From Chara braunii (lineage: Eukaryota; Streptophyta; Charophyceae; Charales; Characeae), in assembly GCA_003427395.1 (NCBI GenBank), contig BFEA01000106.1, positions 1,723,493-1,759,070 on the forward strand: a stretch of DNA of 35,578 nt. The letters are read 5' to 3'. A program made the position numbers and the translations under genes. Below the pieces are notes generated by a model, which saw only the letters and a program-made list of their open reading frames with translations, did not search any database and was not told where the DNA came from. Positions 29,415 to 35,578 of the stretch are shown here, piece after piece (position 1 is the first letter of the stretch; each line of letters begins with the position of its first letter).

Positions 29415-29950
29415 AGCATCATCCGCATGAGACCAGATAGTTATGACCTCGAACCAAAAGCAGAATTGCATCACGAGTCTCACCAAATAAGAGCACAGCA
29501 AAAGCTCATAAGTGACAATGTTCGAATAGTCTCATCATCATCTTCAAAGAACCAATGTCGACATCTTATCTGGCGCTCTGCGCCCAGACTACAAGTGGCA
29601 GATCCTATCTAGCCTATCTACAATGCCGCTGGTGACGTCAACAGCTCCCCAAAGTACGAGCAGATCTCGACCAATGTCGTTCGCCTCAAGCACCAGGTAT
29701 GTCTCTCGTATCACTCACAACCTCGATCCCCCACTCACAGATGCCACGTGCACCCAAGGACCACCATGCGCCCCATCCAGCTATGCAGTGCAGCTCGGCT
29801 ATGGCTGCCTGGTCTCCGTGCTCGCCCGTGAGCGCGTGGGCCTGGCCAGCGAGTAGCTCAGCAGCGCTTGCGCAGCATGCGGCCAGTGCCCGAATGCCGA
29901 ATGCGGAGGCGGGCCCTTTCCTAAATGGAAGTGACTGCCTGCTGTGTGCG
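29415..29950 (+). repeat. Dispersed repeat, copy 2 (related to 21125-21790)
   Basis: Block order matches 21125-21790, including GGCGC-TCT-GCGCC then CCAGACTACAA, TACAATGCCGC, GGTATGTCTCTCG, CACCCAAGGACCACCA and a decayed CTTTCC...GGAAG hairpin. It may continue to about 30315, where the TTCACTTA hairpin block lies. No coding potential is recognised despite open frames on both strands, which are explained by high GC. Confidence 0.5.
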
Positions 29951-30189
29951 GCCTGGCTGCACTGGGTCCCGGCCCGGAAGCTTCCAGTAGGCCCCGAGAG
30001 GCTGGGCCTCAGTCGAAAGGAATCAGTCCCAGGGCCTGTGGCGGTTACCCGGGCCCAACTGCCTGCAGCCTGTGTTCGGTCCATGTTGCATATCTGGCCC
30101 AGGGGCTGCCTCAGCTTCATACGATAAAGGCAGCCTGGGCCTGGGCGCTTTCAACCAATTGACGCTGCGCAACTGCCTGAATTTTCCCC

Positions 30190-30315
30190 AGTTGCGTGGT
30201 AGTCCAAAATAGGCCTCTTGTCGTGTGTCGAGCCTGCCTTCACTTAGGGCGGCCGACGCTGCTGCAAAAAGGGCCCAGTAGGGCTTACAGAGGCCTTGCG
30301 CCTCGCACAAATTAA
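30190..30315 (+). repeat. Hairpin-bearing dispersed repeat, copy 2
   Basis: Aligns with 100-245. The TTCACTTA loop hairpin has stem GCC(T)GCC/GGCGGC. The second hairpin is GAGGC-CTTGC-GCCTC, whose last pair is C-G where copy 1 has A-T. An A-rich end follows (about 30306-30330). Confidence 0.55.
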
Positions 30316-30650
30316 CAAACAAACAAAAAATCCCTGAAGCTACTCAGCAATCACCACGTTGTGCAATTGCCCTACTATTTCAGCCACAGTCCAGGTGCAC
30401 AATAGCAATGTGATCCGTTTCTTTATTAGAATTCCAATCTCTCGGCAGAGGGCATCGTCACCTGCTGGAGTACTGGTGGTTTAAGAGAATTATTACCATA
30501 TAAGAGATGCCAGGCTAAAGCACACATGGTTAACCGGGAGGGGGGGGGGGGGAATTTCCGGCCCTCCGTTAACCACATGTCATTGTGGTAAGCTGGGGAA
30601 AGAATAGTAGGAAGATGCATTGGGGTCGAAAAAGCAGGCGTAAGGGGGAG
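30316..30650. other. Anonymous DNA with a poly-G run
   Basis: No gene or repeat recognised. A G run of about 13 bases lies at 30539-30552. Confidence 0.4.
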
Positions 30651-30760
30651 AAGGGGTGCTGGACCCTGTTCAGCAGGTGAAGCTCCCCTTCCATAGACCG
30701 GAGTCTGCACAATGAAGGGGCAACTGCTACAAGAGGTTGCTCGTATCACCACTTGCATGC
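30615..30760 (+). mobile_element. SINE-like tail, copy C
   Basis: Shares with 30765-30885 the order GCATT, GTCGAAAAAGCAGG-, AGAAGGGGTGCTGGACCC, AGGTGAAGCTCCCC, CATAGACCGGAG, CTGCACAA. The hairpin is shortened to GCTGGACCCTGTTCAGC. It lacks a clear A tail. Confidence 0.6.
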
Positions 30761-30764
30761 ATTA

Positions 30765-30890
30765 AGATCGAAAAAACAGGGGTAAGGTAGAGAAGGGGTG
30801 CTGGACCCGGTTTCCAGCAAGTGAAGCTCCCCGCCTATAGACTGGAGCCTGCACAACCCCATGGCAGTTCTTCAAAAAAAGAGGGAATAA
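30765..30890 (+). mobile_element. SINE-like tail, copy D
   Basis: Second copy of the same module with the intact hairpin GCTGGACCCGGTTTCCAGC (30800-30818), then GTGAAGCTCCCC, CTATAGACTGGAGCCTGCAC and a short A run at 30873-30895. A 3' scrap, GGAGCCTGCACAACCCCA, recurs at 31096-31113. Confidence 0.6.
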
Positions 30891-30992
30891 AAAAAGGAAG
30901 TTGCATTCGTATTTTGAAAAGCATGTTTGAGCAGTCCCGCAGTTGCGTCCATCACAGAAAAGGTTCAGACTCTTCAGAGTCTCAGAGTACAA

Positions 30993-31100
30993 GTGTGATG
31001 ATGCGCTTAGTCATTGATCTGGAAAAGAAAAGGTGCATTGAATGTGGTTGTCGAGTGTGATTATGCTCTTAGTCATTGAGCTGGAAAAGAAAAGGAGCCT
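30993..31100. repeat. 62-bp tandem duplication
   Basis: GTGTGATGATGCGCTTAGTC at 30993 recurs as GTGTGATTATGCTCTTAGTC at 31055, each followed by ATTGAKCTGGAAAAGAAAAGG. The second copy runs into the SINE-tail scrap at 31096. Confidence 0.8.
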
Positions 31101-31207
31101 GCACAACCCCACACAGACGCACAACCCCATTGGATTCGTACAGCATGATTGATTTAAGACTGCCAGTGGTTTTGTGTCTGTGTGGGTTTGTCCTCCAACG
31201 ACTCCAG

Positions 31208-31333
31208 CCACCGTCAGACGAATCACTCACCCCTGAAGCTAAAGCTTTTATGGCGGAAATGGAGAAGGATGCACAAGAAAGAGCAACGCTCAGAAGGAAG
31301 AATGCTCGAAGGGCTGACAGAATCAAGCTTGAG
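31208..31333 (+). CDS. Single exon resembling TTC12 (TPR protein, axonemal dynein assembly)
   Basis: An AG acceptor at 31206-31207, after a CT-containing tract, opens a 126-base exon of 42 codons. It ends at GAG followed by GTATGTGTG, a strong plant-type donor; both boundaries are phase 0. The exon encodes an acidic-basic helix, PEAKAFMAEMEKDAQERATL then RRKNARRADRIKLE. This matches the segment just before the first TPR repeat of TTC12 (known form: xEAFxxxVEKDAxERAxRRxEN...LKxxGNEAF). TTC12 helps assemble dynein arms of motile cilia, so it would fit a green alga with flagellated sperm. No TPR exon was found downstream in the window and no other exon upstream, so this is an isolated exon of a longer gene or a captured fragment. 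Other TPR co-chaperones cannot be excluded. Confidence 0.45.
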
Positions 31334-31559
31334 GTATGTGTGTTAGTTGGTTTAAAAGTAATCATGTACGTCATTTTAATATCAAAGTTCTTTTGTTAAA
31401 ATCGTTTCATTATTTTAAGGATCGTTTTCCCACCGTCAGCCCGGGACAGTTTCCCACCCTCACCAGGATGTCCCAGGCTGACCTTCAGTGCTTTGGAGGA
31501 GGCTGAAATTGCCGCAAGCTGGTACAAAACATGGCACAGACAATGGGTGTGCAAGGAAT

Positions 31560-31680
31560 GAGCCCTAACATAGTCCGCTTGACCGTGGCCTGCCACTGTC
31601 TAAGGAGCCCCCAGCAAGTACGGTGCCTGCCCTAAGTGAAGGCGGGCCTGAATTCGGCAAGGGCCCCCCCCTTTTGCCAT
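31560..31680 (-). repeat. Hairpin-bearing dispersed repeat, copy 3
   Basis: On the minus strand GCCCGCC-TTCACTTA-GGGCAGGC (31628-31650) repeats the hairpin of 150-173, and the following ACTTGCTGGGGGCTCCTTAG aligns with copy 1. The stem pair that is A-T in copy 1 is G-C here. Confidence 0.55.
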
Positions 31681-32600
31681 TTCTGCATTATTGGGCGCCA
31701 GACAGTTACCACGCGCCAGTTGGTTATCTACGCCCTGTTCGCCAGCATCTGAAATTTCCATTCTAGGATCTTCCAGGTCAGATGTAGAAGCTGGCCTCTC
31801 CGCCCAATGAGAAACAAGTAACGACGTGGCTGGACGCCCGAAGGCCAATGAGAATGCAGCAGCCACGTTGCACAGTTGGAGCAGCCTCAATGCGGCAGGA
31901 TCAGGCAACTGTCTAAATGGGCCAGGGTGCAGACACTTCAGCCCAACGCGAAGCTACTGGGCCCCTGCATGCAAGGCCCAGCCCAGCCAGAGGCAGGGCT
32001 CACTTCCCATAAAGGAAAGTGAGCGCCCCGGCCAGGGGTTTTCTGTCTATCGCTCTCGCTCATTTTCCTTGCAGGTGGGATAATCAGGTGAGACACAGGC
32101 TCTTAGCTACTTCATTGTGTGGTCTCCTCCTCAGACATCCACTGAGAGCTGCTACTGTCTTTACCTGACTAGAACGCTCCGTCAATATGGCTGTATCTAG
32201 GCTGAAAGTTGCCCCAGCCATGGCTATAAAGACCAGGCATTCTATTCGGGTGAAAGATGGTAGTACACAAGGAGATGCTCGAGGTTGCTGACCCAAATGG
32301 GATGAAGACATTTGGTCACAGGAATGGCTCGGGGCAAGGGGGGGGGATGGGGGGGGAACGGGTCTTGAGATATCATTTTTTAATTGATCGGCCACAGGTA
32401 ATTCGGAGTTATGTGATTTCATTCACCCAGTTCCATCTGGATTTGAAATCAGGCCGCAACCTAGAGCAGCAAAAAAGAGAGAAAATTTGCTGCAAAATCC
32501 TGCTAGGCGACCGACATACGGCACGCCCTGACTAACGGGCATGCCGCTTTAGACTCTATCAGTCTATGATATGATATAAAACAAAAGTGAGAAGTAGCGA
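31681..32600. other. Anonymous DNA with part of the dispersed repeat
   Basis: 31820-32060 shares with 21600-21740 a CAGCAGCCACGTTGCACA-type block and a hairpin (GCTCACTTCC...GGAAAGTGAGC, about 32008-32034). No gene is recognised from 32060 to 32600. Short GC-rich frames here have no family resemblance. G runs occur near 32339-32358. Confidence 0.4.
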
Positions 32601-32605
32601 AGGGC

Positions 32606-32905
32606 CCTGCTATATCCAAAACAATGCATTGGGTGGATGCCTTCGCATTGAGAAAGAAAGGACGCAGTGAAAGGCGAAACGCCATGGGAAGAAGCTCTCT
32701 TTGATCCATGGATTTCCTATCGGGAAACCGCAACGAAGTTGACTTAGCGAACTGAAACATCTAAATAGCTAAAGGAAAGCACATCAACCGAGGCTCCGTT
32801 AGTAGTGGCGAGCGAACGCGGATAAGGCTCTAATACCATCCAAGCAAATTAGAAAAGATTGGAAAGTCTTGCCAGAGAAGGTGATAGCCCTGTATATTTT
32901 GTCCA
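32606..32905 (+). pseudogene. rnl: Mitochondrial large rRNA (rnl) 5' part, nuclear copy
   Basis: The sequence follows the start of large-subunit rRNA domain I in order: GGTGGATGCCTTCGCATTGA, AAAGGACGCAGTGAAAGGCG, AACGAAGTTGACTTAGCGAA, CTGAAACATCT, CCGTTAGTAGTGGCGAGCGA and GAAGGTGATAGCCCTGTA. The wording is that of plant mitochondrial 26S rRNA rather than plastid 23S. It stops abruptly near 32905, where the opposite-strand rnl piece begins. Surrounded by retroelement DNA, it is best read as a nuclear-mitochondrial insertion and not an active rRNA gene. Confidence 0.8.
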
Positions 32906-32929
32906 ATGATTTTCATTTCAAAAAGTAAG

Positions 32930-33053
32930 TAAAACGCACGCCATGTCATTTTGTCGAGTTCCTTCAACATGGTTATCTGAAGCGTCGTAGTATACTCTAC
33001 TTGTTCACCTGTGTAGGTTTGGGGTACGGTTCAATCTACAATTGATTCTATAA
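32930..33053 (-). pseudogene. rnl: Mitochondrial rnl internal piece, opposite strand
   Basis: On the minus strand CCGTACCCCAAACCTACACA, GGTGAACAAGTAGAGTATAC and TGAAGGAACTCGACAAAATG match the segment of large rRNA around the domain III-IV boundary. It is colinear, after an inserted element, with 33246-33715. The divergence seen (for example CCTACACAGG for CCGACACAGG) fits decay after transfer. Confidence 0.75.
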
Positions 33054-33245
33054 GTTTTTTTTCCAGGAAATTGAGGCCCTGTCCAATCATCCGATTTTTT
33101 TTTATTTTTTTTTTTTTTATTTTTTTTTTTAAGACTCAATAGATCATAGTAGGCAGGGTGGTACGAGCAGCCCTCCCTACTATGGTCTACCTAGGTCACT
33201 CCATCTATTGGTGGGGAGCTGCACCTGCTGGAAAACGGGTTCAGC
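33054..33245 (-). mobile_element. A-tailed retroposon inserted in the rnl copy (SINE-like copy E)
   Basis: Minus strand: GCTGAACCCGTTTTCCAGC (33245-33227), AGGTGCAGCTCCCCACCAAT, GATGGAG, then the 9-pair hairpin CATAGTAGG...CCTACTATG (about 33185-33148), and an A run broken by T (33132-33094). It shares the first 50 bases with the U6-linked element at 29251 but has a different final hairpin. A second short A run lies at 33054-33062. It splits the rnl sequence, so it arrived after the mitochondrial DNA. Confidence 0.65.
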
Positions 33246-33715
33246 GCCCCTTTTACAATAAAGAATCTTGCTGCCAAAATTCAACTATGAGCCTCTTCAC
33301 CCAGAACTGGGTGCCAGATGTGACCTTACATACCTAGCTCTTTTGGTATTCCTCCTGGGAAACTTTGAGAAAAGCCTAGTTGTAACTTTGGATGAATGAT
33401 CTGAGATTTTAAGAAGCTCAAAAGTGGGTCTCATCAAGAGTAGCGCTAGCTAAATTCAAATTTTGTTACTTTCTAGTGCCCGTGGGCGCCACCTTTCGGG
33501 GTTTCCTTAGGGACCGATTCACTCTGCGAGTCTGCGTAGATTGACTGAACGCAGAAACCCATGAACTTTCGGTGATCATTTTTGTCACCTGATTTTTTGT
33601 TACTCATGTCAGCATTCTCACTTCTGATATCTCCTCCAGCTGTTTTCACAAACAGCCTTCTTCCACTTACAGAACGTTTCGCTACTGACCCTGAAGATCA
33701 ATGGCAAACAATAGC
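33246..33715 (-). pseudogene. rnl: Mitochondrial rnl domain III region, opposite strand
   Basis: Minus strand, from high to low coordinates: GCGAAACGTTCTGTAAGTGG, GAAGTGAGAATGCTGACATG, AGTAAC, CACCGAAAGTTCATGGGTTT, CTGCGTTCAGTCAATCTACG, GAGTGAATCGGTCCCTAAGG and CCCCGAAAGG. These are successive conserved stretches of large rRNA domain III. Near 33520 an 8-base direct repeat (CGCAGACTCGCAG) interrupts a normally continuous helix. 33246-33460 is less conserved but colinear. Ends at 33246 and about 33715 are approximate. Confidence 0.75.
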
Positions 33716-33920
33716 ACTTCGTGTCTGCAACGGGAAGCAGAGGCCTCTCTTATTTGACATTTAAGGTCGAAGGATGATTCATATATGAGAATTGACTCAA
33801 CTCATTCTCAGTGAACTTATAAATAAGAAATAATGCATCCGGGTCAGCATGAGTTAAATAAGGGCGCAAATTCCACTCTAGCTTATTTATTTATTTTATT
33901 TTTCTTCTACGTACACCTGT
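33716..33920. other. Probable mitochondrial spacer or intron DNA within the insertion
   Basis: AT-rich, between rnl and nad7 pieces. A CTTCTAC...GTAGAAG inverted repeat (33904-33927) abuts the nad7 exon. No gene is recognised. Confidence 0.4.
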
Positions 33921-34079
33921 GTAGAAGCACTGAAAGAAAAATTTGGTGTATATTTAGTTAGCAACAGAACCAATCGTCCTTACCGTTGTAAGATTCGATC
34001 ACCCGGTTTTGCTCAATTACAAGGGCTTGATTTTATCTTGAAACATCACATGCTCGCAGATGTGGTTACTATCATAGGT
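33921..34079 (+). pseudogene. nad7: nad7 exon fragment (NADH dehydrogenase subunit 7), nuclear copy
   Basis: The open frame of 53 codons encodes [20 protein letters not shown] then [20 protein letters not shown] and DVVTIIG. This is the near-C-terminal region of the 49-kDa subunit of respiratory complex I, which in plants is encoded in the mitochondrion. The usual next residues (TQDIVFGEVDR) are absent: after IIG the sequence goes to GTATGTCCTG, either the start of a mitochondrial intron or a rearrangement breakpoint. Substitutions at normally fixed positions (HHML kept, but PGFAQ for PGFAH and FILK for FMSK) suggest decay. Linked to rnl pieces, it belongs to the same mitochondrial insertion. 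Confidence 0.8.
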
Positions 34080-34494
34080 ATGTCCTGTCAAATTCGTAGT
34101 AAGCTGAATGTCAAAACAATCAAATAATTCAGAAAAAAGGCAAAAGAAACTGTATTTCAACAGTTTGTAGGTGTGCCAGCCGAGCCACACCCGTTGGTGT
34201 TCCTACTCCTGGGGGGGATCGCTCCTTACTTCTCGGGCTGCAGATCAGCTGGCAAAATGGAATACCTGTGCAATGAATCTGTTTAAAATTTAAATACACT
34301 AGGCTGACAGTACTAGAAAAGGGGGTGGAAAAAACGAAACCGTTGGAGAGCAAGATGGTCCTTTGCAAGAAAACACTTCAAAACAGCATACTTTCGGGTG
34401 TCTGCAGGTAAAAACAGTAATACTACGCTAATAGTTGGAAATATCAGACTCGGAATAGCCAATGCAATTTCGTGGCTGAACACCGGTTGCTGCA
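34080..34494. other. Anonymous DNA after the nad7 fragment
   Basis: May still be mitochondrial spacer or intron. No conserved domain V of a group II intron was found. A G run lies at 34211-34217. Nothing else is recognised. Confidence 0.35.
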
Positions 34495-34648
34495 CAGTCA
34501 ATTGTTTGACTAAAGAAGTCTAGTTTTTCCTCTTATATGTGGTATTCATTCTTGTTCAACTCTTGGCTTGAGATCTACAGACTCTTGAGAAACTAGTTTC
34601 TTCTTTTTTACCACATTGCCTACTTTATTCGGTCAAACAATTGACTGT
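34495..34648. repeat. 17-bp inverted repeat with about 120-base spacer
   Basis: ACAGTCAATTGTTTGAC (34495-34511) is the exact reverse complement of GTCAAACAATTGACTGT (34633-34649). Inside the arms, CTAAAGAAGTCTAGTTT and AAACTAGTTTCTTC extend the match imperfectly. It could be a small inverted-repeat element or a mitochondrial stem-loop. Confidence 0.7.
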
Positions 34649-34654
34649 TGAATA

Positions 34655-34873
34655 TTGAAAAGTACCCAAATTCATGCCGTGAAATGGAAGGCACAAAATC
34701 AAGTCTCTTGGGTTAGGCGTGAAGCACACGGAAAAGCTTACCGAAGAAGGTTACACCCGAGACTCATTCTCTGCCGAGCCCCTATCAAGGAGCTTGTAGA
34801 ACGACATTTAGTGAAGATTTTTGTTCACCTTTGCCTCACAGTCGGTCGCCCCAAAAAAAAAAAAAAAAAATAG
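34655..34873 (+). other. Short unrecognised frame ending in an A run
   Basis: A plus-strand frame of 72 codons rich in R, H and K (VRREAHGKAYRRRLHPRLIL) runs into an A stretch at 34853-34870. I do not recognise it. The A run suggests a retroposed 3' end, in which case the frame is chance or a fragment. No start context or promoter can be judged. Confidence 0.25.
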
Positions 34874-35013
34874 ACAGCCTTTTCCGAACCGTTGCAAACG
34901 AAACAGGGTTTTGCAGTCTAGTAGGTGGTTGGGTTTTAGTTGCAGTCTAGTCCCATACATTTCTGTATAATTTTGTCAGTGGCCACATCGTCCAGGGCCT
35001 TGTAGGCCCTGGG

Positions 35014-35208
35014 TCTTCACTTGCTACAGAGAAAATTTCAGCCGTTGATCTATCAGATCCGACGGATCAAATTTTTCGTGCCACAAGTAAACGGGCCAAG
35101 ACCTTTGTGTGCAAGCTCTGACCCTCTTTACTTGCCGCGTGAAAAAAATTGTCCGCTCGATCTGATAGATAGATTGACGGCTGAAGTTTTCTCCACGGCA
35201 CGTGAAGA
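35014..35208. mobile_element. Fold-back (MITE-like) element with ~85-bp inverted arms
   Basis: The left arm starts TCTTCACTTGCTACAGAGAA and includes TTTCAGCCGTTGATCTATCA; the right arm (35123-35208), reverse-complemented, has TCTTCACGTGCCGTGGAGAA and CTTCAGCCGTCAATCTATC. Arms match imperfectly across about 85 bases, ending inside at CAAGTAAACGGG versus CAAGTAAAGAGG, with a spacer of about 24 bases. Both strands therefore encode look-alike short frames, which are not genes. No transposase is present, and a target duplication is not obvious. Confidence 0.75.
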
Positions 35209-35492
35209 GGGCCACGGGTGCCCTTGAACCTGGCCATGATTTTGGCCAGATTCAGCCCTGTCCTGCCCCCTCGTGCCTGGGCCGGGGCCAAGATGTCTCA
35301 GCCACACCTGGCATTGCATTCTTCCAAAATGTAAGTGACTAGACTGCATTTGAAACTCATCCTGCTACGCACCTGCAAACACCTGTTGCAATTGAAATTG
35401 GAAACTTGGTTGTTGCTGCGGCTGTTGACAATTGACTCGTGTACAGGGGACATCTCTTTTGGCCCTTTTTTCCAGCAGTCCATGTGATCAGA

Positions 35493-35544
35493 CCTTGGCA
35501 GCCATATATCTGGTCACACCTTGGCGGCCATATATCTGGTCGCA
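35493..35544. repeat. 26-bp tandem repeat, 2 units
   Basis: CCTTGGCAGCCATATATCTG and CCTTGGCGGCCATATATCTG start at 35493 and 35519. The units differ at two positions. Confidence 0.85.
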
Positions 35545-35578
35545 GGTTTGTCCTTTCCTTTTTTTTGGTGTTTTTCTT

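Larger units (their letters stand above)
34874..35578. other. Right end of window, no gene recognised
   Basis: Holds the fold-back element (35014-35208) and a 26-bp tandem repeat (35493-35544). A perfect hairpin CCAGGGCC-TTGTA-GGCCCTGG lies at 34992-35012, just outside the fold-back. The remaining sequence shows no protein family. Confidence 0.45.

Noticed and set aside
29699-30127. Overlapping GC-rich frames on both strands
   Set aside because: Open on several frames at once because of high GC, and lying in a dispersed repeat with hairpins.
32606-34079. Window end being the mitochondrial genome itself
   Set aside because: rnl is broken, inverted and split by an A-tailed retroposon and flanked by nuclear-type repeats; a nuclear insertion is simpler, though a chimeric scaffold is not excluded.

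Overview
The window looks like nuclear DNA of a streptophyte (plant-lineage) eukaryote, most likely a charophyte alga of the Chara type. The organism name is an inference. The evidence is: Ty3/gypsy elements, LINEs with an RT C-terminal zinc finger, Arabidopsis-type TTTAGGG motifs, a plant-like U6 snRNA sequence, and mitochondrial rnl and nad7 pieces of plant type embedded in repeat DNA. Almost nothing here is an intact host gene. It is a retroelement graveyard with N runs and at least one probable scaffolding artefact.

Layout. 1-1920: repeat and anonymous DNA. 1921-3932: 5'-truncated LINE-1, flanked by an exact 18-bp target-site duplication and containing two successive 3' ends. 3951-6286: decayed minus-strand element with an unusual reverse transcriptase (PKHKDL...RPI, RQGVPMG, IVDD). 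6297-8688: 5'-truncated LINE-2 of the LINE-1 family, one nonsense codon in its main frame, 10-bp target-site duplication. 8699-10377: anonymous DNA with small tandem repeats. 10379-15088 (minus): Ty3/gypsy element 1 (CCHC, protease, RT, RNase H, integrase, chromodomain-like tail). 15089-18161: purine-rich and repeat-rich DNA. 18330-20225 (minus): older Ty3/gypsy element 2. 20360-21070: A-rich-linked tandem repeats interrupted by (TTGA)n. 21125-22290: dispersed repeat and (CT)n. 22550-28861: LINE-3, the longest LINE, with upstream ~110-bp repeats, an ORF1-like remnant, endonuclease, RT, zinc-finger tail and structured 3' UTR. 28869-30900: U6 pseudogene joined to a SINE-like tail, further copies of that tail, and hairpin-rich repeats. 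31208-31333: one convincing host-type exon resembling TTC12, an axonemal dynein assembly factor. 32600-34080: nuclear-mitochondrial insertion (rnl in two orientations, nad7) split by a retroposed element. 34490-35578: inverted-repeat elements, including a fold-back MITE-like unit.

How the parts relate. The three LINE copies share a 3' UTR built from successive hairpins that are kept by compensatory or wobble changes while loops and linkers drift. This is a good candidate for the RNA recognised by the LINE's own reverse transcriptase. The same kind of machinery would explain the A-tailed U6 chimera and the SINE-like tails. The two gypsy elements are related but differ in age: element 1 is nearly intact once apparent duplications are allowed for, while element 2 has lost its integrase glutamate. 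The best leads are the LINE 3' RNA structure, the double-ended LINE-1, the unusual RT element, the U6 chimera and the TTC12-like exon.
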